Counted from the first letter of the stretch, positions 26,638 through 36,934 are shown. The stretch is 64,000 nt of DNA from CAWCVR01 sp963799105 (GCA_963799105.1 CAWCVR010000011.1:1-64000), one strand, 5' to 3'. Numbers and translations are program-made. The notes: generated by a model from the letters alone, not told the origin.

Positions 26638-27774
26638 ATGCTCTACTTCCTCCTCTACGAACGCCTCTTCCGTTACGCCAGCCCGCTGCGCGTCTTCCGC
26701 TACGTCACCTTCCGCACGGCGTTCGCATCGCTGACCGCGCTGTTCCTGTGCATCGCCCTGGGGCCGTGGCTGATCGGCAAGCTGCGGCAGTTTCAAATCG
26801 GGCAATACATCCGCGAAGAAGGTCCCAAGTCGCATCGCAAGAAGGCGGGCACGCCGACGATGGGCGGCGTCCTGATCATCATCTCGATCGTCATCCCGAC
26901 TCTCTTGTGGGCCGACCTGCGATACCCGTACGTGTGGGTGGCCATCGCGGCGCTGCTGGGGTACGGGTGGATCGGGTTCCTGGACGACTATGCCAAGGTG
27001 ATCCGGCATCGCAACCTGGGACTCTCGGGCCGCACCAAGCTGATTTACCAGTTTGTCCTGGGCTTCGCGTTTTCGGCGCTACTGTTGTGGATGCGCGCCG
27101 ACGGCGAGTTCTCGAGCGCCATGAACATCCCGTTCTTCAAGCAGTTCAAGCCGTCGCTGCTGATCGAGTCGCTGCTGAGCAATCCCTGGACCTACGTGCT
27201 GGGCGTCCTGCCGTTTTGCGTGTTCACGGCGCTGGTGGTGGTGTTCATGTCGAACGCGGTGAACCTGACCGACGGGCTGGATGGGCTGGCCATCGGCCTG
27301 ATGGTGATCGCCGCGGGCGCGCTCACCATGCTGGCGTATGCGGGCGGCCATGCGCAGTTGGCCGAGTATCTGCAACTGGCGCGCAACCCGCACACTTCCG
27401 AACTGACGGTCTTCTGCGGTTCGATGACGGGAGCCAGCATCGGCTTTCTGTGGTACAACGCGCACCCGGCCGAGATCTTCATGGGCGACGTGGGATCGCT
27501 CGGCCTGGGCGGCGCCATGGCCGTGGTGGCGGTGCTGATCAAGCAGGAAGTTCTGCTGGTGTTCATCGGCGGCATTTTCGTTCTGGAAGCGGTGTCGGTA
27601 ATCCTGCAGGTGGGAAGTTACAAACTGCGGGGCGGCAAGCGCATCTTCAAAATGGCGCCGCTTCACCATCATTTCGAGGCTAAGGGTTGGGCCGAATCGA
27701 AGATCATCGCGCGCTTCTGGATCGCCGGCCTGGTGCTGGCGTTGTTCGCGTTGACCACGTTGAAGCTGAGATAG
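26638..27774 (+). CDS. mraY: phospho-MurNAc-pentapeptide transferase MraY
   Basis: The 378-residue integral membrane enzyme makes lipid I from UDP-MurNAc-pentapeptide and undecaprenyl phosphate. It has about ten membrane helices. Diagnostic blocks: HRKKAGTPTMGGVLI (near 62), GFLDDYAKV (near 113), NAVNLTDGLDGLAIG (near 205), GDVGSLGLGG (near 282) and APLHHHFE (near 340). All catalytic Asp and His residues I know are present. It starts three bases after murF. Confidence 0.97.
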   Translation: MLYFLLYERLFRYASPLRVFRYVTFRTAFASLTALFLCIALGPWLIGKLRQFQIGQYIREEGPKSHRKKAGTPTMGGVLIIISIVIPTLLWADLRYPYVWVAIAALLGYGWIGFLDDYAKVIRHRNLGLSGRTKLIYQFVLGFAFSALLLWMRADGEFSSAMNIPFFKQFKPSLLIESLLSNPWTYVLGVLPFCVFTALVVVFMSNAVNLTDGLDGLAIGLMVIAAGALTMLAYAGGHAQLAEYLQLARNPHTSELTVFCGSMTGASIGFLWYNAHPAEIFMGDVGSLGLGGAMAVVAVLIKQEVLLVFIGGIFVLEAVSVILQVGSYKLRGGKRIFKMAPLHHHFEAKGWAESKIIARFWIAGLVLALFALTTLKLR

Positions 27775-27776
27775 CC

Positions 27777-29118
27777 ATGAATATGGACGGCGAACGAGTA
27801 TTGGTGGTCGGCTTGAAGCGCACCGGCATGGCCGCGGCGAGCCTGCTGGCGGGGCAAGGGGCCCAGGTGCGCGCGACCGACCTCAAACCGCTCGATGCGC
27901 TGCCGGGGGCCGGCGAACTGCTCGAACGGCTGGGCATCCCCTTCGAAATTCAATCGCCGCAGGTTTTTGAAGGGTGCGACTGGGTTGTGATTTCGCCCGA
28001 CGTTCCGGCCGATCTGGCGCCGCTCGAAGCGGCGCGGAAGCGGGGCGCGCGGGTGATCGGCGACCTGGAACTGGCGGCGCCGCTGCTGAAAGGCAGGACC
28101 ATCGCTGTCACCGGGTCGAACGGCAAGACCACCACCACCAGCCTGATCGGCCACATCCTCGGTGCCAGCGGCGTCGCCGCGCAGGTGGGCGGGAACATCG
28201 GGACGCCGGTCTGCGCCATGGTGGAGACTTCGCGCGACGGGATGTGGAACGTGCTCGAACTGTCGAGCTTCCAGCTTGAGACCATCGACACGTTCCGCGC
28301 GGATGTGGGCGTGGCGCTCAATCGTGACCCGGAACCACCTGGACCGCCATCGCACCATGGAGCGCTACGCGGCGGCCAAGGCGCGGTTGTTCGAAACGCA
28401 GCGGAGCGGCGACATGGCGGTGCTGAACGCCGACGACGCGTGGTGCTTCGCCCTCGCGCCGCAGTGCCGGGCGGCGGTGCGGTGGTTCAGCCTCATGTTG
28501 GAACTGGAGTCCGGCGCGTGCCTCAAAGGCGAGGAAGTGCTGCTCGACGGCAGCCCGCTACTCAGCGTCCAGGACATTCCGATTCGCGGCCGGCACAACG
28601 TGCAGAACGTCATGGCGGCGGCCCTGGCGGCGTTGCGCGCTGGCGCATCGAGAGACGGCATCGCGGCGGCGGTGCGCACCTTCCGCGCGGTGGAGCACCG
28701 CCTGGAGTTCGTGTGCTCGCTGGGCGGAGTGGACTTCTACAACGACTCCAAAGCGACCAGCGTGGACGCCACTCTGAAGGCGCTGGACGCGTTTTCGGGC
28801 AAGTTGTGGGTCATCCTGGGCGGCAAGGACAAGGGTTCGGACTATGTGCCCCTGCGCGAACCGCTGGCTCGAAAGGCGCACGCCGCGCTGCTGATCGGCG
28901 CGGCCGCGGAGAAGATCTCCAGCCAACTGCGTGGCGCGGTTCCGCTGGTGGACGCGCGGACGCTGGATCGCGCGCTGGCCCACGCGTGGTCGCTCGCGGC
29001 ATCGGGCGATACGGTGCTGCTGGCTCCGGCCTGCGCCAGCTTCGATCAATTCAAAAGCTTCGAGCATCGCGGCGAAACCTTCAAGGAACTGGTGATGGAG
29101 CTGAATTCCGGGATCTGA
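27777..29118 (+). CDS. murD: UDP-MurNAc-L-Ala:D-Glu ligase MurD (one apparent frameshift)
   Basis: MurD adds D-glutamate to UDP-MurNAc-L-Ala. The N-terminal part has the ATP loop TGSNGKTTTTSL; the C-terminal part has FYNDSKATSVDATLKAL and ILGGKDKG. They lie in different frames. Removing one C at 28323 joins VGVALN to VTRNHLDRH, restores the family's N-x-x-x-DHLDRH-type segment and gives a normal 446 residues. Because MurD is essential I regard the break as a sequence error. The start is ATG 27777, two bases after mraY. Confidence 0.92.
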
Positions 29119-29119
29119 T

Positions 29120-30262
29120 ATGCCTCAACAACTCAAGACCGACAAGATTCTGTTCGGGGCAGTGCTGGTGATGCTGTCGTTCGGCGTGTTGATTCTATAT
29201 AGCGCCTCGAGCGTGATGGCCAAGGTGGATTACGGGTCGAGCTGGCACTTCGTGATTCGCCAGTGCGAATGGGCGGCGGTCTCGATCGGCGCCATGATGC
29301 TGCTGAAGACCACGCCGTACCGCAAGTTCCAGAGACGAGCCGTGGCGTTCAGCATCCTGGGCATCTCGTTCCTGCTGCTGGTGGCGGTATACTTCATCGA
29401 CACGGCGCACCACCGGTGGCTGCGCATCGGCCCGGGCGGGTTCCAGCCATCGGAGCTGGCCAAGCCCGTGCTGGTAGTCTTCCTGGCGTTCTTCGTCGCC
29501 TGGCGGGGGCGCGCCATCAACAATGCGCGATATACGCTGATGTCCGCCGCCATTTCGCTCGGCCTCCTGATTTCGGGCGTCGCCATGGCCGACCTCGGCA
29601 CGCCGGTGATTCTCGGGGCGGCCGTTCTGGCGGTGTTCTTCGTGGCCGGAATGAAATGGAAGTATTGCGTGGTGGTGGTCGGGGTGGGCCTGATCGGCGT
29701 GGTGGTGTTCATTTTCGCGGAGCCGTACCGCCTGGGGCGGGTGGTGCGCTTTCTCGATCCCCAATTCAAGTACATCTCACGCATCGATCCGAACGGCCAC
29801 ATCCGCGAGAAGATGAATCGGACGCTGCGAACGCGCGACACCAACTACCAGATGGAGCAGTCCGAGATCGCCCTCGGCGCGGGCGGCGCCGTGGGACTGG
29901 GCTTGATGAACGGGCGGCAGAAACTCCTGTATCTGCCATTCGCGCACACGGATTTCATCTACGCCGTGGTGGGAGAGGAAACCGGAATGGTGGGCACCGT
30001 GGGCGTGCTGCTGGGGTTTCTGGTGATCGCCTGGCGGGGATTGCGCACCGCCTTTCGAATGGGCGACGATTTCGGCCGCTACCTGGCGTTGGGAGTGACG
30101 GTGGTGGTGGTGGCGCAGGCGTTGATGAATATCAGCGTCGTGCTGGGCATGATGCCGACCAAAGGCGTCACCCTGCCCATGATGAGCTATGGGGGAAGTT
30201 CGCTGCTGAGCACGCTGGCGCTGCTCGGCATGCTGATGAACGTGAGCGAGCATGCGGGGTAA
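29120..30262 (+). CDS. ftsW: septal lipid II polymerase FtsW
   Basis: The 380-residue SEDS-family glycosyltransferase has about ten membrane helices and polymerises lipid II at the septum together with FtsI. Visible signatures are RWLRIGPGGFQPSELAKP near residue 94 and, near the C-terminus, PTKGVTLPMMSYGGSSLL. The Asp expected in the central periplasmic loop is plausibly in FAHTDFIYAV. It starts one base after the murD stop. Confidence 0.95.
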   Translation: MPQQLKTDKILFGAVLVMLSFGVLILYSASSVMAKVDYGSSWHFVIRQCEWAAVSIGAMMLLKTTPYRKFQRRAVAFSILGISFLLLVAVYFIDTAHHRWLRIGPGGFQPSELAKPVLVVFLAFFVAWRGRAINNARYTLMSAAISLGLLISGVAMADLGTPVILGAAVLAVFFVAGMKWKYCVVVVGVGLIGVVVFIFAEPYRLGRVVRFLDPQFKYISRIDPNGHIREKMNRTLRTRDTNYQMEQSEIALGAGGAVGLGLMNGRQKLLYLPFAHTDFIYAVVGEETGMVGTVGVLLGFLVIAWRGLRTAFRMGDDFGRYLALGVTVVVVAQALMNISVVLGMMPTKGVTLPMMSYGGSSLLSTLALLGMLMNVSEHAG

Positions 30263-30264
30263 GG

Positions 30265-31344
30265 GTGGCTAAGTTCCTGATGGCCGGCGGCGGGACGGGG
30301 GGCCACGTGATTCCCCTGTTGGCGGTGGCGCGGGAACTTCGCCAGCGTGGGCATGAAGTGTTCTTTGTGGGAACGGAGCGCGGCCTGGAAGCCAGGCTGG
30401 TTCCGGCGGAAGGATTCGAGTTGCAGAAGATTTCGATCGGCGGGCTGAACCGGGTGGGGTGGCGGCTGAGAGGTTCGACGCTGGTCCGGCTGCCCCTGGC
30501 GACGGCGCGGTCGGTGGCGCTCGCGCGAGGCGTCGCCGGCGTCTTCAGCCTGGGCGGGTACGTCGCCGGGCCGCCGGTCGTGGCCGCGCTGCTGCGCCGC
30601 ATCCCGGTGGTGGCGATGGAGCCGAACGCATTTCCCGGATTCACCAACCGCGTGGTGGGCCGGCTGGTTTCGCGGGCGCTGATCGCCTTCGACGAGACGG
30701 CGCGTCACTTCCCCAAGGGCCGCACCGAACTCATCGGTCTTCCAGTGCGCGAGGAGTTCTTCCAGCTTCCGCCCAAGCCCCGGTCGGACGCGCTCGATCT
30801 GCTGATCACGGGAGGCAGCCAGGGGTCGCGGACGCTCAACCAGGCGGCGCGGCAAAGCTGGCCGTTGTTCCGCAGAGCCGGTTTCGCGGTGCGCATCGTC
30901 CACCAGACCGGCGAGGCGCAGCACCAGGAATTGCGCGAGGAGTTCGCGCGCTCCGGAATGGTTGGCCGGGTGGCGCCGTTCATCGAGGCGATGCCCGAGG
31001 CTTTCGCCCAGGCCGACCTGGTTGTGTGCCGGTCGGGCGCGGGCGCCGTCGCCGAACTGGCCGCGGCGGGCAAGGCGTCGGTGCTGGTGCCCCTGCCATT
31101 CGCGGCGAACGACCACCAGGCGCGCAACGCCGAAGCCCTGGCGCGCGCCGGCGCGGCGCTCATGGTGCGCGACGCGGAGATGAACGGAGAGCGGCTGTTC
31201 GCGGCGGTTTGCGAACTGGCCGCGGCGGCGGGCGCGCTGGAGCGCATGGGAGAGGCGGCGCGCAAGCTGGCGCGTCCGGGCGCGGCCCGGCGCGCGGCGG
31301 AGATTCTGGAAGAGGTGGGGCGGCATAAATCGGGTTTTCATTGA
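30265..31344 (+). CDS. murG: lipid II synthase MurG
   Basis: The 359-residue GT28 glycosyltransferase transfers GlcNAc from UDP-GlcNAc to lipid I on the inner membrane face. It has MAGGGTGGHVIPLLAVA at the N-terminus, SLGGYVAGP near residue 95, ITGGSQGSRTLN near 190 and the UDP-binding CRSGAGAVAELAAAGK near 255. GTG 30265 starts two bases after the ftsW stop; much longer in-frame readings would lie inside ftsW. Length is normal. Confidence 0.95.
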   Translation: MAKFLMAGGGTGGHVIPLLAVARELRQRGHEVFFVGTERGLEARLVPAEGFELQKISIGGLNRVGWRLRGSTLVRLPLATARSVALARGVAGVFSLGGYVAGPPVVAALLRRIPVVAMEPNAFPGFTNRVVGRLVSRALIAFDETARHFPKGRTELIGLPVREEFFQLPPKPRSDALDLLITGGSQGSRTLNQAARQSWPLFRRAGFAVRIVHQTGEAQHQELREEFARSGMVGRVAPFIEAMPEAFAQADLVVCRSGAGAVAELAAAGKASVLVPLPFAANDHQARNAEALARAGAALMVRDAEMNGERLFAAVCELAAAAGALERMGEAARKLARPGAARRAAEILEEVGRHKSGFH

Positions 31345-31380
31345 CACGGAAGCCGCAAGCCGAAACAATACGATAAGGAA

Positions 31381-32770
31381 ATGTTTTTTCGTCCACAGCA
31401 CGTTCACTTCACGGGTATCGGGGGGATTGGCATGAGCGGCATCGCCGAAGTGCTGCTCAACCTGGGGTACCAGATCAGCGGCAGCGATCTGCGGCTCTCG
31501 CCGATCACGGAGCGCCTGGCTTCCATGGGAGCGCGGGTGCACGAAGGCCACGCCGCGGCCAATGTCGCCGGGGCGCGCGCGCTGGTGGTGAGTTCCGCCG
31601 TGGACGAGCGGAATCCCGAGGTGGTCAGAGGCGCGCCGCCTGCAGATCCCCGTGATCCCGCGCGGCGAAATGCTGGCCGAGCTGATGCGCCTGAAGTACG
31701 GCGTCGCGGTGGCGGGAAGCCACGGCAAGACCACCACCACGTCGCTTGACGGCCACCATCCTGAACCACGCGGGGCTGGACCCCACGGTGGTGGTGGGCG
31801 GACGCGTGGGAACCATGGGCGGGTCCAACGCGCGCGTGGGACACGGCGAGATCCTGCTGGTGGAAGCCGACGAGAGCGACGGGTCGTTTCTGAAACTGGC
31901 GCCGATCGTGGCGGTGGTCACCAACATCGATCGCGAGCACCTGGACCACTATCCGTCGCTGGAGGCGATTCAGTCGGCGTTCATCGGAGTTCGTCAACAA
32001 GGTTCCGTTCTATGGCGCGGCGATCGTGTGTCTGGACGACCCCAACGTGCAAACCATTCTGCCGGCGGTGAAGCGGCGGACGGTGACGTACGGGGCGGAC
32101 GCGCAGGCCGACGTGGAGGCCCTGGAGATCGGCTGCGGCCACTTCTCGAGCGAGTTCTCGGTGCGGTACCGTGGAACGGACCTGGGACGGTTCCACCTGC
32201 GCGTTCCCGGGCGTCACAACGTGCTCAACGCCACCGCGGCGCTGGCCGTGGCCATGGAACTGGAAGTGAAGCCCGACGGCGATCCGCGAGGCGCTCGAAG
32301 CCTTCAGCGGCGTGGACCGGCGCTTTCAGGTGCGGGGCTGCGAACGGGGAATCACGGTGGTGGACGATTACGGCCATCATCCCACCGAGATCCGCGCCAC
32401 GCTGGAGGCGGCCCGTCTCTGCGGTTTCCGGCGCATTCACGTGCTCTTTCAGCCGCACCGCTTCACGCGGACGTTTCACCTGATGGACGAATTCGCGGGC
32501 GCGTTTCACCAGGCCGACAGCGTGTTCGTCATGGATATCTACGCGGCGTCGGAGAATCCGATCGAGGGCGTGTCGGCCGAAGCGCTGGTGGAACGCATCC
32601 GCCAGTTCGGTCATCGCGGCGTGGAGTATGTAGGCTCGCTCGACCGCGGCGTGGAGGCCCTGGCCGCGGTAGCGCGCGATGGCGACGCGGCGTTCACGCT
32701 GGGCGCGGGAAACGTCTGGCAGGGCGGAGAGAAGCTGCTGGAGAAGTTGCGTGCTGGCGCGGAGATCTGA
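31381..32770 (+). CDS. murC: UDP-MurNAc:L-Ala ligase MurC (four apparent frameshifts)
   Basis: MurC adds L-alanine to UDP-MurNAc. The N-terminus HFTGIGGIGMSGIAEVLLNL, the ATP loop AVAGSHGKTTTTS, the middle SDGSFLKLAPIVAVVTNIDR and the C-terminal DDYGHHPTEI and HRFTRTFHLMDEFAGAF are all present but fall in successive frames. One extra base at each of 31627 (A), 31746/31747 (T), 31986/31987 (G) and 32278/32279 (G) explains this; removing all four gives one 461-residue protein of normal size with every motif in frame. The gene is essential, so error is far likelier than loss. No murB follows, unlike in many bacteria. Confidence 0.92.
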
Positions 32771-32771
32771 G

Positions 32772-33540
32772 ATGGCGCGGGAAACCAGGAAGATGTCCGG
32801 ACGCTGGCGGTGGCGCTTCTGGCTCGGCGCGCTCGCCGTGGCTGGCCGTGTGCGGCTCCACCGCGGTGGCGGCATTCAAGGTGCGCGACTACGCCGTCAC
32901 GTCCGGGTCCTTCACGCTCTCCCGGGAGCGGTCCGATGCCTTGACCGTCGAAGGGTTGCACTACGCAGTCCGCTCCAAAGTGATGCGCGTGTTCGACGGC
33001 GACTTCGGCCACAGCATCTTCTCGGCGCCGCTCGACGAGCGCCGCCGGCGCCTGCTGGCCATCGATTGGGTGGAGGACGCCTCGGTCTCGCGCGTCTGGC
33101 CGGACCGTCTGATCGTTCGCATCCGGGAGCGGCGTCCGGTGGCATTCGTTTCCTTCCGCTCGGGGGTGCTGCTGATCGACGCCCACGGCGTTCTGCTGGA
33201 TCCGCCGGCGCAATCGCATTTCTCGTTCCCCGTGCTGAGCGGGATACGGGAGGACCAGGATGAGGCGCAGCGCGCGGAGTGCGTGCAAACGCTGCTCCGG
33301 CTGCAAAAGGAACTGGGCGGCCACTCCGGGGATATCTCGGAGGTGAATGCCGCCGACCCGGACGATGTCCGCGTGGTGGTGCGCGTGGACAACCAGACCG
33401 TGGAACTGCTGATGGGCGATTCCAATTTCGACGCCCGCTACCGGACGTTTCTCGGCCACTTCGCGGAGATCCGCGGGAAGTCGCCGGAAGGAAAGACATT
33501 CGATCTGCGGCTGGACGACCGCATCACAGTGAAGGAGTAA
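32772..33540 (+). CDS. ftsQ: division protein FtsQ (one apparent frameshift)
   Basis: FtsQ links FtsL/FtsB to the divisome. Removing one G at 32844/32845 joins FWLGALAVA to AVCGSTAVAAFKVRDY, so the cytoplasmic tail and membrane helix are continuous with a POTRA domain (VRDYAVTSGSFTLSRERSDA, then LLAIDWVEDASVSRVWPDRL and IRERRPVAFV) and the FtsQ C-terminal domain. The repaired product has 255 residues. The first POTRA strand and the ERRPVAFV block are the usual signatures. It starts one base after murC and ends six bases before ftsA. Confidence 0.85.
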
Positions 33541-33546
33541 ACGGGT

Positions 33547-34746
33547 ATGGCGGCAAAAATCATCTATGCGGTTGGACTCGACGCAGGCAGTTTCAAGACG
33601 CGTCTGGCGATCTGCGCGCTGGAGGGCGGCCGCCTGCGCCTTCTCGGATGCTCATCCGTCGAGTCCCAGGGGTGGATGCAGGGCCGCATTGCCGACCAGG
33701 GCGCCGTCGCCGATTCGGTGCTGGCCGCGCTGCGGGAAGGGGAGCGAAGCGCGGGGATACAGGTGGATTCGGCGGTGGTCGGCATCGGCGGTCCGACGGT
33801 GCGCGGCGCCAACGCCCGCGGCGCGGTGGATCTGGGCTTCACGCGGGAGATCGAGCAGCGGGACGTCAATCGCGCGGTGGACCGAGCCCTGAAGGTGCAG
33901 TTGCCGGACGACCGCATGATTTTGCAGTTGTTCCCGCAGGATTGCGTGGTGGATGGCCACCCGGGCCACCTCGACCCCCGCCAGATGATGGCGTCGCAAC
34001 TGGAAATCAACGTCCACCTGCTGATCGGCGGGATCCAGGAGCACCATTCGCTGGTGGGCGCGGTCAACCAGGCGCACCTCACGGTGGAAGAGACGGTGTT
34101 CGAAGCTTTCGCCTCGTGGTACGCGTCCGTGCCGGAGGAAGACCGGCGAGAAGGGCTGGCGGTGGTGGACATCGGGGCGCAATCCACCGAACTGGCGGTC
34201 TATTACGGCGACTCGATGCGCCTGGTTTCCACGGTGCCGGTCTGCGGCGATCATTTCACGCGGGACCTGGCGCAGGGACTCTGCCTGAGCTTCGACGACG
34301 CCGAAGCGGTGAAGCTGAATTACGGATGCGCCGTATCGCAGAATTCGCCCGAGAACGTCCAGGTGGAACTGCCCATGCCGGAGGATCGCGAGCTGCGGTA
34401 TGCTCAGCGCAGGTTCGTCAACGAGATTCTGGAGGCGCGCGCGGAAGAGCTGTTCCGCTTCGTGCGCGCCGAACTGGTTCGCGTGAGCATGGAGCACGCC
34501 CTGGTGGGCGGCGTGTTTCTCACCGGCGGCGGCGCGCGCCTGCCGGATCTGTGGGATGTCGCGGAACGGGAACTGCAATGCCAGGCGCATTACGGCCTGG
34601 TCAGCGGGATCGTGAACTGGCCGGATTCCATGAAGGATCCGGAATGGACCACGGCCGCGGGACTCGCGATGTACTCGGCCAAGCTGAAGGCCCAGGCCGA
34701 GCAGACCCGCGAGGAGGCGGGCTGGCTGGGGAAGATACTGCGCTAA
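33547..34746 (+). CDS. ftsA: division actin homologue FtsA
   Basis: The 399-residue actin-fold ATPase tethers FtsZ to the membrane. Phosphate-1 loop: VGLDAGSFKTRLAI; phosphate-2: VVDIGAQSTELAVYYGDSM near residue 205; adenosine motif: VFLTGGGARLPDL near 320. The C-terminal amphipathic segment ends EEAGWLGKILR. The 1C subdomain typical of FtsA (residues 85-165) is present. A GGAG site precedes ATG 33547. Confidence 0.95.
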   Translation: MAAKIIYAVGLDAGSFKTRLAICALEGGRLRLLGCSSVESQGWMQGRIADQGAVADSVLAALREGERSAGIQVDSAVVGIGGPTVRGANARGAVDLGFTREIEQRDVNRAVDRALKVQLPDDRMILQLFPQDCVVDGHPGHLDPRQMMASQLEINVHLLIGGIQEHHSLVGAVNQAHLTVEETVFEAFASWYASVPEEDRREGLAVVDIGAQSTELAVYYGDSMRLVSTVPVCGDHFTRDLAQGLCLSFDDAEAVKLNYGCAVSQNSPENVQVELPMPEDRELRYAQRRFVNEILEARAEELFRFVRAELVRVSMEHALVGGVFLTGGGARLPDLWDVAERELQCQAHYGLVSGIVNWPDSMKDPEWTTAAGLAMYSAKLKAQAEQTREEAGWLGKILR

Positions 34747-34764
34747 TCTGGCGGGAGGTGACGA

Positions 34765-36087
34765 GTGGGGATCGTGGATTCGGACATCGGCGATCTGAAG
34801 TATGAGATTGCGGAAGAAACGCGCGCCGGGGCGCGGATCAAGGTGATCGGTGTCGGCGGCGGCGGCTGCAACGCCGTGGCCCGCATGGTGAGAGAGGGGC
34901 TCGACGGGGTGGAGTTCTTCGCCGTGAATACCGACCTGCAGGCGCTGTCCGCGTGCGAGGCGCCCAACAAAATGCAGATCGGCGCCATGATGACTCACGG
35001 GCTCGGCGCCGGAAGCGACCCCGAAATCGGGCGGCAGGCCGCGCTCGAAAATACCGACCACATCGTGGAGATGTTGCAAGGCGCGGACATGGTGTTCGTT
35101 ACGGCCGGGCTGGGAGGCGGCACTGGAACCGGCGCCGCCCCGGTGATCGCCAGCCTGTCGAAGGAACTGGGAGCGCTCACGGTCGCCGTGGTCACCAAGC
35201 CGTTCGCATTCGAGGGGCCCCGCCGTATGCGCCTGGCCGACGAGGGACTCGCCAGCCTGGCCTCGATGGTGGACACCGTCATCGCCATTCCCAACGATCG
35301 CCTGTTGACGCTGGTGCCGCGCGGCACCAGCTTCTTCGAAGCCTTCAAGGCGGCCGACGACCTGCTGCGCCAGGCGGTGGAAGGCATGCGCGACATCATC
35401 GTCACGCCGGGCGTGATCAACCGCGACTTCGCCGACATCAAGGCCACCATGGTGGGAATGGGCTACGCCATGATGGGGACGGCGGTGGCGCGCGGCGAGA
35501 ACGCGGCGGTGGAAGCGGCGCGCCAGGCAATCAGTTGCCCGATGCTCGAGGACTCGCGCATCGCCGGGTCGCGCGGCATTCTGATCAATATCACGGGGTC
35601 CAGCCAGTTGGGATTGCACGAGGTCCACGAAGCCTGCTCCATCATTCGCGAGGCGGCCGAGTGCGAAGACGTGCAGATCAACTTCGGCGTGATCTTGAAC
35701 GAATCGATGGGGGACGCGGTGAAGCTGACGGTGATCGCCACGGGCTTCCAGCCGGAGCGGGCGCCGGCGCCTGAGCGGCGCCGCCCGAACGGCGTGGTCC
35801 CGGTGGTCCGCGTGCGCGTGCCCGAGCCGGACCGCGAGCCCGAGCCGGTGGTCGCGGCGTTGCCCGAGCCCGCGCCTCCGCCCGAGCCGAAACCGGTGGT
35901 TTCCGCGCCCATCGCCGCGGACCCACCCGTGCAGGCGTCGCTGATGGAAGAGGAGCCGGAAAGTGGGCAGATGATGCTGTCCGGCGCCGAACCCGATCCC
36001 GAACCCGAAACCGAACCCGAACCGCTGCTCGACCTGGACGACCTGGACACTCCAGCCTACCTGCGGCAGGGCCGGCTGTTGAATTAG
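34765..36087 (+). CDS. ftsZ: tubulin-like division GTPase FtsZ
   Basis: The 440-residue protein forms the Z ring. The GTPase core contains GGGGCNAVARMV, the tubulin signature GGGTGTGAAP near residue 118, and RGILINITGSSQLGLHEVHE. After about residue 330 comes a linker of about 90 residues rich in Pro and Glu (EPDREPEP, DPEPETEPEP), then a conserved tail DLDDLDTPAYLRQG that would bind FtsA and other partners. GTG 34765 has GGGAGGTG seven bases upstream. It ends the cluster; I see no convincing terminator after it. Confidence 0.97.
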   Translation: MGIVDSDIGDLKYEIAEETRAGARIKVIGVGGGGCNAVARMVREGLDGVEFFAVNTDLQALSACEAPNKMQIGAMMTHGLGAGSDPEIGRQAALENTDHIVEMLQGADMVFVTAGLGGGTGTGAAPVIASLSKELGALTVAVVTKPFAFEGPRRMRLADEGLASLASMVDTVIAIPNDRLLTLVPRGTSFFEAFKAADDLLRQAVEGMRDIIVTPGVINRDFADIKATMVGMGYAMMGTAVARGENAAVEAARQAISCPMLEDSRIAGSRGILINITGSSQLGLHEVHEACSIIREAAECEDVQINFGVILNESMGDAVKLTVIATGFQPERAPAPERRRPNGVVPVVRVRVPEPDREPEPVVAALPEPAPPPEPKPVVSAPIAADPPVQASLMEEEPESGQMMLSGAEPDPEPETEPEPLLDLDDLDTPAYLRQGRLLN

Positions 36088-36206
36088 GGGCGAAGCGCCT
36101 GTTCCGTCCATCGGCGCGACTCGGGTGCCCGAACAGTGGATCCGCCGCCGCGATGTACTACTACCCGTCAAATTCTTCGCGCGCCGCGACGGTTTTATGT
36201 GGGGCA

Positions 36207-36433
36207 GGCTGGCAGCCCAATGCCACTTAAATAAGCAAATGGACCACCCTGCATTAATTGTGGGGAGGGCAATCGTGCCCGCAGCCGCCTTTCAGGCGGC
36301 CTTTTCGAGCCTTCGCAAGCCCTACAAGCGAACCGGACGCCGGCTGAAAGCCGGCGGCAGCCAAGATTGGCTGTCCCGCAATTTCTGCCGAACGGTACGC
36401 AAGGCTTATTTAAGTGGCATTGGGCTGGCAGCC
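36207..36433. repeat. 227-bp palindromic element with 30-bp inverted repeats
   Basis: Arms at 36207-36236 and 36404-36433 match as reverse complements at 29 of 30 positions (one end reads GCTTATTTAAGTGGCATTGG). The interior holds two shorter palindromes, CCGCCTTTCAGGCGG and CCGGCTGAAAGCCGG. There is no open frame that looks like a transposase, so it resembles a MITE or REP-like non-autonomous element. A solitary relative of the arm occurs at 49914-49934. The rest of 36088-36660 shows no gene. Confidence 0.7.
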
Positions 36434-36667
36434 CGCGGCCCCGCCCAAAGGGCACCCGCAATCGGCCCGGCGAGCGGAGCTCGCCCGCGCGCGAGACGAT
36501 CCGGCCCCCGGCAGCCCGGAATATCCCGCGCGGTTGGGTTGCGGCTCTGCTGCTCCACAAAAACCCGGCGCAGGCCTCGGGGAAATCGCTGCATGGTAGC
36601 ACAAGGGCGCGCCGGGCCTTGCGCACACCCCGCGCAAATCGGGCGGGATGAACCGCCACCCGGCGAC

Positions 36668-36679
36668 GTGCGATAATCG
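36668..36679 (+). promoter_or_regulatory. candidate extended -10, GTGCGATAATCG
   Basis: It ends nine bases before the purS ATG, identical in sequence to the site before the glycosyltransferase at 8459. It implies a very short leader. Confidence 0.4.
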
Positions 36680-36688
36680 GAGTTCCAA

Positions 36689-36934
36689 ATGAAGGCTCGC
36701 GTCTTTGTCTCTTTCAAAACGACGGTGCTGGACCCGCAGGGACAGACCGTGTGCTCCGCGCTTCACGGACTCGGCTATCCGGGCATCGGCGAGGTGCGGC
36801 AAGGCAAGTTCTTCGAAATCTCGATCTCGCCGGGCGTCACTCCCGACCAGGCGCGGAAGGATATCGAGGCGATCGCCCACGACGTGCTGTCCAACCCGGT
36901 GATCGAAGAGTACCGCGTCGAAATACTGGACTGA
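36689..36934 (+). CDS. purS: phosphoribosylformylglycinamidine synthase subunit PurS
   Basis: The 81-residue PurS is the small structural subunit that bridges PurL and PurQ in de novo purine synthesis. The sequence shows the family pattern MKARVFVSFKTTVLDPQGQT, GYPGIGEVRQGKFFEISI and a C-terminal NPVIEEYRVEI. Length is normal. PurQ and PurL are not adjacent, which is unusual but seen in several phyla. It has its own promoter-like -10 and ends 42 bases before glmS. Confidence 0.92.
   Translation: MKARVFVSFKTTVLDPQGQTVCSALHGLGYPGIGEVRQGKFFEISISPGVTPDQARKDIEAIAHDVLSNPVIEEYRVEILD

Noticed and set aside
24727..27009. 760-codon minus-strand open frame opposite murE, murF and mraY
   Set aside because: Shadow frame; all three plus-strand genes have intact catalytic motifs.
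31381..32770. Programmed frameshifting in murC
   Set aside because: Four shifts in one gene, none at a recognisable slippery site, and the same kind of break in unrelated genes makes sequence error much likelier.
33652..36171. 839-codon minus-strand open frame opposite ftsA and ftsZ
   Set aside because: Shadow of two clearly identified genes, with skewed His/Arg composition.
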